From assembly GCA_900546415.1 (NCBI GenBank), contig URCY01000020.1, positions 1 through 27,490 on the forward strand: a stretch of DNA of 27,490 nucleotides, given 5' to 3'. Every line of letters begins with the position of its first letter. The first letter of the stretch is position 1. Below, in pieces: positions 24,010 to 27,490 of this stretch. The notes under the pieces were generated by a model, which did not search any database, was not told the DNA's origin, and worked only from the letters and a program-made list of their open reading frames with translations. The position numbers were made by a program, and so were the translations under genes. The DNA is from an uncultured Eubacteriales bacterium (GTDB taxonomy: Bacteria; Bacillota; Clostridia; Oscillospirales; Oscillospiraceae).

Positions 24010-24591
24010 TTATTGCGCAAATGCCCGCTGCGCCCTCCCCGCGAGCAGAAGGATGCTCTCGAGCACGAGGCTCGCCGCAATGGGATAGGCGACCGCACCG
24101 CAATGAAGCGGCAGCGCTGCGGCGATCGCGGCGCAATCCGCGCAGACGATCACGCACGCAATTCTCCGATACCGCCTGCGCTCCTGCGCGTCGAGCGGTT
24201 TTTCCTTGGAATCCAGCGGACTGAGCAGGAGCACGCAGACCGCCGCCACGGCCGTCGGCACTGCGGCGGCAACGGTGGGCCGCAGATGCAGAAGCCCCCT
24301 GATGAGCAAAAGCGCCGCAAAAATGGACAGTGCGGTCAGCAGAAGGCAGGAAAGCTCCCGCTTGGCGTGGATCCCGCCGGCATAGCTCCGGATAAGCAGA
24401 AAGGAGCAGAAAAACAGAAGGCTTTCCCCAAAAATACCAAGCAGCGCTCCCATGATCGCCGTGATCCCGAAAAACAGGGTCTTCGATATTACCAGAAAAA
24501 AGCCGTATGTATACAGCTCTGCGTCATCCGGATCGATCACCGCCGCAGCGAGCAGCCGCTGCACGACACGCTGCGCGAGCCAGGATGCCAT
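24010..24591 (-). CDS. agrB: AgrB-type peptide-processing membrane protease
   Basis: 193 aa, typical for AgrB. The catalytic His75 and Cys82 of this cysteine protease family are in RSYAGGIHAKRELSC, with the exact 7-residue spacing. A multi-helix membrane topology follows, with the cytoplasmic loop LSPLDSKEKPLDAQERRRYRR (shown in part) typical of the family. It cleaves the C-terminal tail of the AgrD propeptide and forms the thiolactone ring. The ATG shares one base with the agrD stop (TAATG), and AAGGAG lies 10 nt upstream inside agrD, so the two genes are translationally coupled. Divergent from the regulator and two-component genes. Confidence 0.92.
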   Translation of the reverse strand: MASWLAQRVVQRLLAAAVIDPDDAELYTYGFFLVISKTLFFGITAIMGALLGIFGESLLFFCSFLLIRSYAGGIHAKRELSCLLLTALSIFAALLLIRGLLHLRPTVAAAVPTAVAAVCVLLLSPLDSKEKPLDAQERRRYRRIACVIVCADCAAIAAALPLHCGAVAYPIAASLVLESILLLAGRAQRAFAQ

Positions 24592-24737
24592 TACTTCTTC
24601 TCCTTGAACTTGGAAAGCTTCGCGGGGACTGCGGGCTGATAGATTCCGACGCAGGTCGTCCGGTTCGCATCCCGGCGGAGGGTTTTTTCAGCCGACTTTT
24701 TCGCGGTTTTCAGAAGCAGCATTTCCACCTTTTTCAT
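24591..24737 (-). CDS. agrD: AgrD-type cyclic peptide autoinducer precursor
   Basis: 48 aa. N-terminal amphipathic helix (KKVEMLLLKTAKKSAEKTL), then NRTTCVGIYQPAVPAKL, then a charged tail (KFKEKK). This is the layout of clostridial AgrD propeptides (…C…YQPxVPxKL). Cys29 is the likely ring residue. By family analogy the mature signal would be a thiolactone of Cys29 with a residue four positions on (CVGIY), but the cut sites are not proven. AAAGGAGGTG lies 8 nt before the ATG, a near-perfect ribosome binding site. Too short for most gene finders. Confidence 0.9.
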   Translation of the reverse strand: MKKVEMLLLKTAKKSAEKTLRRDANRTTCVGIYQPAVPAKLSKFKEKK

Positions 24738-24758
24738 GTTGTCCACCTCCTTTGGCTT

Positions 24759-24769
24759 ATCATATCATA
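24759..24769 (-). promoter_or_regulatory. Likely -10 region of the agrDB promoter
   Basis: Two overlapping TATGAT boxes (24769-24764 and 24764-24759, minus strand) without a matching -35 at 17 bp, a sign of activator dependence. Confidence 0.45.
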
Positions 24770-24807
24770 CCATACCACAAAGACCCCCAGGTTTTCTATA
24801 GCTCTGA

Positions 24808-24837
24808 CAAAAATGCTGATTATTTGCGCAAAAATGC
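24808..24837 (-). promoter_or_regulatory. Candidate LytTR (AgrA-type) binding site: 9-bp direct repeat, 12-bp gap
   Basis: CAAAAATGC at 24808-24816 and again at 24829-24837 (GCATTTTTG on the minus strand), start-to-start 21 bp, two helical turns. This is the geometry of known AgrA/LytTR boxes. It lies about 40 bp upstream of the likely -10 of agrDB. Caution: TTGCATTTTT also forms the -35 region of two other promoters in this window. Confidence 0.5.
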
Positions 24838-24877
24838 AAGAAATCCCGGTTTGATGCGTATATCTCTGTAAAATCTT

Positions 24878-24897
24878 TATAGAATCATGATTTTATA
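24878..24897. promoter_or_regulatory. 20-bp near-perfect palindrome upstream of the XRE gene
   Basis: TATAGAATCA followed by TGATTTTATA, one mismatched pair. It lies 67 bp before the XRE start, in the AT-rich gap between agrD and that gene. A dimeric HTH protein could bind here. Confidence 0.4.
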
Positions 24898-24963
24898 GAT
24901 ATATTCTGCCATAGTTGGTTTTAATGTGCGCCAATTCGTGGTATTTTATCCTGGGTGATGAAA

Positions 24964-25338
24964 ATGGACGCAAACAGCAGACTGATCGGCAAGCGGATCA
25001 AATTCCGCAGAGAGGCCGCCGGTCTTTCGCAGGAGCAGCTCGCCGAGCGCCTGGAGCTTTCAAAAAACCACATTTCGAGCATCGAATGCGGCAAGAGCAT
25101 GGTCACGACGAAGGGGCTGCTTGCGCTGTGCGACGTGCTCGGCGGCACGCCGAATTACTATCTGATCGGCGAGCTGTCGCCCGAGGCCGATTCGATCACG
25201 TCGCTGATCCGGCTTCTGAACCCTGTGGAGCAAAAAACGCTGATCCGGCTTCTGAACGCCTATCTGGAGCAGGAGCAGGCGTCCGTTCCGAAAAACAAAA
25301 ATTCCCGGGCGGCTGCGCCGCTCCGAAAGACGCAATGA
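24964..25338 (+). CDS. XRE-family regulator in the agr locus
   Basis: 124 aa. Residues 8-62 form an XRE HTH: IGKRIKFRREAAGLSQEQLA, ERLELSKNHISSIECGKS and TTKGLLALCDVLGGTPNYYL. The C-terminal half has a short internal repeat (SLIRLLNPVEQKT / LIRLLNAYLEQEQ) and a basic tail. The GGGTGATG ribosome binding site favours the ATG at 24964, with ATG 24958 as an alternative; the same arrangement is used by the XRE gene at 14458. It lies between the divergent agrDB and the response regulator, 39 nt before the latter, so is probably co-transcribed with it. A role in gating agr expression is an inference. Confidence 0.85.
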   Translation: MDANSRLIGKRIKFRREAAGLSQEQLAERLELSKNHISSIECGKSMVTTKGLLALCDVLGGTPNYYLIGELSPEADSITSLIRLLNPVEQKTLIRLLNAYLEQEQASVPKNKNSRAAAPLRKTQ

Positions 25339-25377
25339 CCGGCGTCTGCCGCGCATTTGCATTTCCTGAGGTTTTCT

Positions 25378-26076
25378 ATGAGAATTTTAATTTGTGACGA
25401 CGAGCCACTTTATCTGGATATGATGCAGTCTCATGTGGAGGAATACATGAGGCTGCATCAAATTTGTTTCACCATTACGGCCGTCACCGACCCGACGGAC
25501 ATTCTGAACGGCGACGACGTTTTTGATCTTGCGTTTCTGGATGTTCAGATGCCCCGGATCGACGGGATCACGATGGCGCGGATGCTGCGCCGCCGCAACT
25601 CCAAGCTGGCGCTGTTCTTCATCACGAACTATGAGGAATATCAGGACGACGCCATGGATCTGCAGGCCTTCCGCTTTTTGGAAAAGCCGTTCCACGCGCC
25701 CCGGCTCTACGCCGGTCTGGACAAGGCCATGGAATACATCGACGGCGCATATGTCGATCTGTATCTGGCCGACAACGGCGATCAGCAGCGGATCATCGCC
25801 GACGACATCCTCTATGTGACCCGCAACGGCCGCAGGGCCACCGTCGTGACGGACGAAAAGGCCTATCCGGTCGAGGAGAAATACGACGACCTTTGCGCAA
25901 GGCTGCCCCAGCTGTTCTTTTACCCGGTGCACAAATCCTTTCTGGTCAATCTGCACAGCGTGGAGCGCTATACCTATCACGAGCTGGTGCTGACGGACGG
26001 CACGCACGTGCCGATCGCGCCGCGAAAGCAGGCGTCGTTCCATCAGTTCTGGTTCGACTATCTGAGGAGGCGATGA
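25378..26076 (+). CDS. agrA: AgrA-like response regulator, receiver plus LytTR DNA-binding domain
   Basis: 232 aa. Receiver domain (1-120): acidic pair in ICDDEP (5-10), phospho-acceptor Asp55 in LAFLDVQMPRIDG, Thr83 in FITNYEEY and Lys103 in LEKPF. LytTR domain (about 135-232): ADDILYVTRNGRRATVVT, FYPVHKSFLVNLHSVERY and PIAPRKQASFHQFWFDY. The ATG at 25378 is chosen for its GAGG site at 7 nt and because the receiver fold starts at MRILICDDEP. Activated by the downstream kinase, it most likely acts on the agrDB promoter. Two nt separate its stop from the kinase ATG. Confidence 0.92.
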   Translation: MRILICDDEPLYLDMMQSHVEEYMRLHQICFTITAVTDPTDILNGDDVFDLAFLDVQMPRIDGITMARMLRRRNSKLALFFITNYEEYQDDAMDLQAFRFLEKPFHAPRLYAGLDKAMEYIDGAYVDLYLADNGDQQRIIADDILYVTRNGRRATVVTDEKAYPVEEKYDDLCARLPQLFFYPVHKSFLVNLHSVERYTYHELVLTDGTHVPIAPRKQASFHQFWFDYLRRR

Positions 26077-26077
26077 T

Positions 26078-27382
26078 ATGCTGAATCCGTTTGCGTCCTT
26101 TGGGATCTACATCGCGGAAATGCTGATCGCGTACCTGTATTTTTCCGGCTTTCTGGAGCAGAGGCGTCCGACGTGGCAGTGTCTGCTGCTCGGCGGTCTG
26201 TGCTTCACCGGGGCGTCGGCGCTGAATCTGCTCTTCCGGAACAACACGGTTCTGAATCTCTGCACGTCCTTCCTCGCGCCGCTTCTGTTTGCGCTGAGCT
26301 GCTACCGGGGCAGGCTGCCCCTGAAGGCGTTCTACGCGCTGATCTTCGCGGTGCTCGGCGGCACGATCGAGACGGCCGTCGTGGCCTTCGGCGCGACCGT
26401 TACCGGCAACGGCTTTCTGGACTATAACACCAACACGCCGCTCTTCCTGCTCGAGGCGATCAGCTGCAAGGGGCTGACCTTTCTCGCAGTTCTGATCGCG
26501 GTGCGCTTCCTGAACCCGAACAAAAGCGCGGTCAAGGTCCCTCCGGTCTTCCTGCTCTATCCGCTGATCGGCACGTTCTGCATCTTTATCTTCTGGCGCG
26601 TCTGCGCGCAGGCCGACTGCACGCCGGAGAATCAGATCCTTCTGGCAGCCGCCGCGATCGGCCTGTTCCTCTCGTCCATTCTGCTCTTCGCGGCCTACTC
26701 CCGTCAGGCCGAGAAGGATCGGGACGCCATCCAGATGCGGGCGGAGCTGTCCCGCCTGCAAACGGAGCGCTCCTATTATGAGCTTCAGGATCAGCAGAAT
26801 CACCAGCTGATGCTCTACGCCCACGACGCGAAAAACCATCTGGCCGCCATTCAGGCGCTCAACCGGGACCCGCGGATCGACCATTATCTCGCGCAGCTCT
26901 CTCAGCAGCTCAAGGACTACACCCGCAACTGCCACAGCGGCAACCAGCTGCTGGACGTGATGCTCCACAAATACATCATCACCTGCGAGCTGCGGGGCAT
27001 TCGGTTCGAATATGACATCCGCTCCTGCAATCTGTCTCAGCTTGCGGACATCGACCTGGTCGCCATCCTCGGCAACCTGATGGACAACGCCGTCTCTGCC
27101 GCGGAGCAGTCCGAGGAAAAGTACATCTCGCTGAGCACCTGCCACCGGAACTCCTACAGCGTGATCGATCTCACGAACAGCTGCGCCGCGCCGCCCGTGC
27201 AGCGCGGCGGCCGACTGCTCACGACCAAGGCCGACAAGCTCTCTCATGGCTTCGGCATGAAGAGCGTCGAAAAGACGATCCGCAAATATCAGGGCGACTT
27301 CAATTGGGACTACCACGCCGGTGAGAAGCGGTTCACCGCGACCGTCATGCTGACCGACGGCCCGGCAGAAGCCGCGCCGTGA
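26078..27382 (+). CDS. agrC: AgrC-like GHKL sensor histidine kinase
   Basis: 434 aa. About six or seven membrane helices in residues 1-208 form the peptide sensor. A coiled-coil-like linker (210-240) leads to the phosphorylation site His249 in YAHDAKNHLAAI. The ATPase domain has the N box GNLMDNAVSAAE (Asn337) and the G box HGFGMKSVEKTI (390-401) of the GHKL/HPK10 type. GAGGAGG lies 7 nt before the ATG. It would detect the AgrD-derived cyclic peptide outside the cell and phosphorylate the LytTR regulator just upstream. The stop codon TGA is the start of a hairpin-array repeat remnant (CCGTGAAATTT), so the C-terminus may have been trimmed. Confidence 0.92.
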   Translation: MLNPFASFGIYIAEMLIAYLYFSGFLEQRRPTWQCLLLGGLCFTGASALNLLFRNNTVLNLCTSFLAPLLFALSCYRGRLPLKAFYALIFAVLGGTIETAVVAFGATVTGNGFLDYNTNTPLFLLEAISCKGLTFLAVLIAVRFLNPNKSAVKVPPVFLLYPLIGTFCIFIFWRVCAQADCTPENQILLAAAAIGLFLSSILLFAAYSRQAEKDRDAIQMRAELSRLQTERSYYELQDQQNHQLMLYAHDAKNHLAAIQALNRDPRIDHYLAQLSQQLKDYTRNCHSGNQLLDVMLHKYIITCELRGIRFEYDIRSCNLSQLADIDLVAILGNLMDNAVSAAEQSEEKYISLSTCHRNSYSVIDLTNSCAAPPVQRGGRLLTTKADKLSHGFGMKSVEKTIRKYQGDFNWDYHAGEKRFTATVMLTDGPAEAAP

Positions 27383-27455
27383 AATTTGCCCTGCGGGCAG
27401 ACAAGAGTGGCAGCGGTCAAAAGCGGTGTCACCCCGCGGCGGATCTCAAACATTT
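27379..27455 (+). repeat. Hairpin-array repeat, decayed copy C
   Basis: GTGAAATTTGCCCTGCGGGCAGA gives the first hairpin (read in two parts, 27379-27401); the middle hairpins are missing or degenerate; the end (GGTGTC…GCGGCGGATCTCAAAC) still matches copies A and B. It begins inside the stop codon of the sensor kinase. Confidence 0.6.
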
Positions 27456-27459
27456 CGGA

Positions 27460-27490
27460 AATAAAAACGGTAGGTTTTCCACGGAAAACC
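27460..27490 (+). terminator. Left half of a GGTAGGTTT-type terminator hairpin, cut by the window end
   Basis: AACGGTAGGTTTTCCAC followed by GGAAAACC: the right arm is starting when the window ends. It matches the REP-associated hairpins and would end the agrAC transcript. Confidence 0.55.

Noticed and set aside
23642..24157. 171-codon minus-strand frame after agrB
   Set aside because: It overlaps the 3' ends of MATE and agrB in another frame, crosses two terminators and has an Arg-rich shadow-like composition.

Overview
The window is a chromosomal segment of a GC-rich, Gram-positive-type anaerobe, most likely a Clostridia member of the Oscillospiraceae kind. I base this on strong AGGAGG-type ribosome binding sites, sigma-A promoters with 17-bp spacers, an LtaS-like membrane sulfatase-fold enzyme, a split transketolase, an alpha2-type glycyl-tRNA synthetase, a type-2 OMP decarboxylase and an agr-type quorum-sensing locus. 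The assignment rests on pattern recognition, not on a database search. No rRNA, tRNA, CRISPR array or transposase gene was seen.

Region 1 (1-8892) is an aspartate-family amino-acid block read outward from one 116-bp gap. Leftward runs thrC - dapF - mtnA - class II aldolase; the last three are joined by 4-bp ATGA overlaps, which ties lysine/threonine synthesis to salvage of S-adenosylmethionine by-products. Rightward runs hom - lysC - asd - DUF362/ferredoxin protein. The two operons appear to fire from promoters whose -10 boxes overlap by 2 bp. A small nitroreductase follows.

Region 2 (9507-14060) holds an M29 aminopeptidase, a GNAT acetyltransferase read divergently from it, a 50-aa membrane-anchored small protein, pyrF, and a histidine-phosphatase/GNAT fusion overlapping pyrF by 4 bp. 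PyrF has Met where the catalytic Lys of the DxKxxD motif is expected.

Region 3 (14061-15378) is repeat-rich: REP-like units, a MITE-like 311-bp element, a hairpin-array repeat and one lone XRE regulator behind an AT-rich leader with repeated TAGTATA motifs.

Region 4 (15367-22107, all leftward) contains glyQS, an LtaS-like protein, the two transketolase subunits, a 100-aa internally duplicated protein and a cysteine desulfurase. A MATE transporter (22338-23708, rightward) follows.

Region 5 (23848-27382) is a complete agr-type quorum-sensing locus in an unusual layout: agrD (48 aa, easily missed) and agrB read leftward; an XRE regulator, a LytTR response regulator and a GHKL sensor kinase read rightward. 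A 9-bp direct repeat with a 12-bp gap lies upstream of agrD, the spacing expected for a LytTR-type activator. This is the strongest candidate for a little-described system here.

Across the window a hairpin-array repeat (two full copies, one decayed, one possible remnant) sits exactly at gene ends, and in at least two cases its own GTGAAAT supplies the TGA stop codon.
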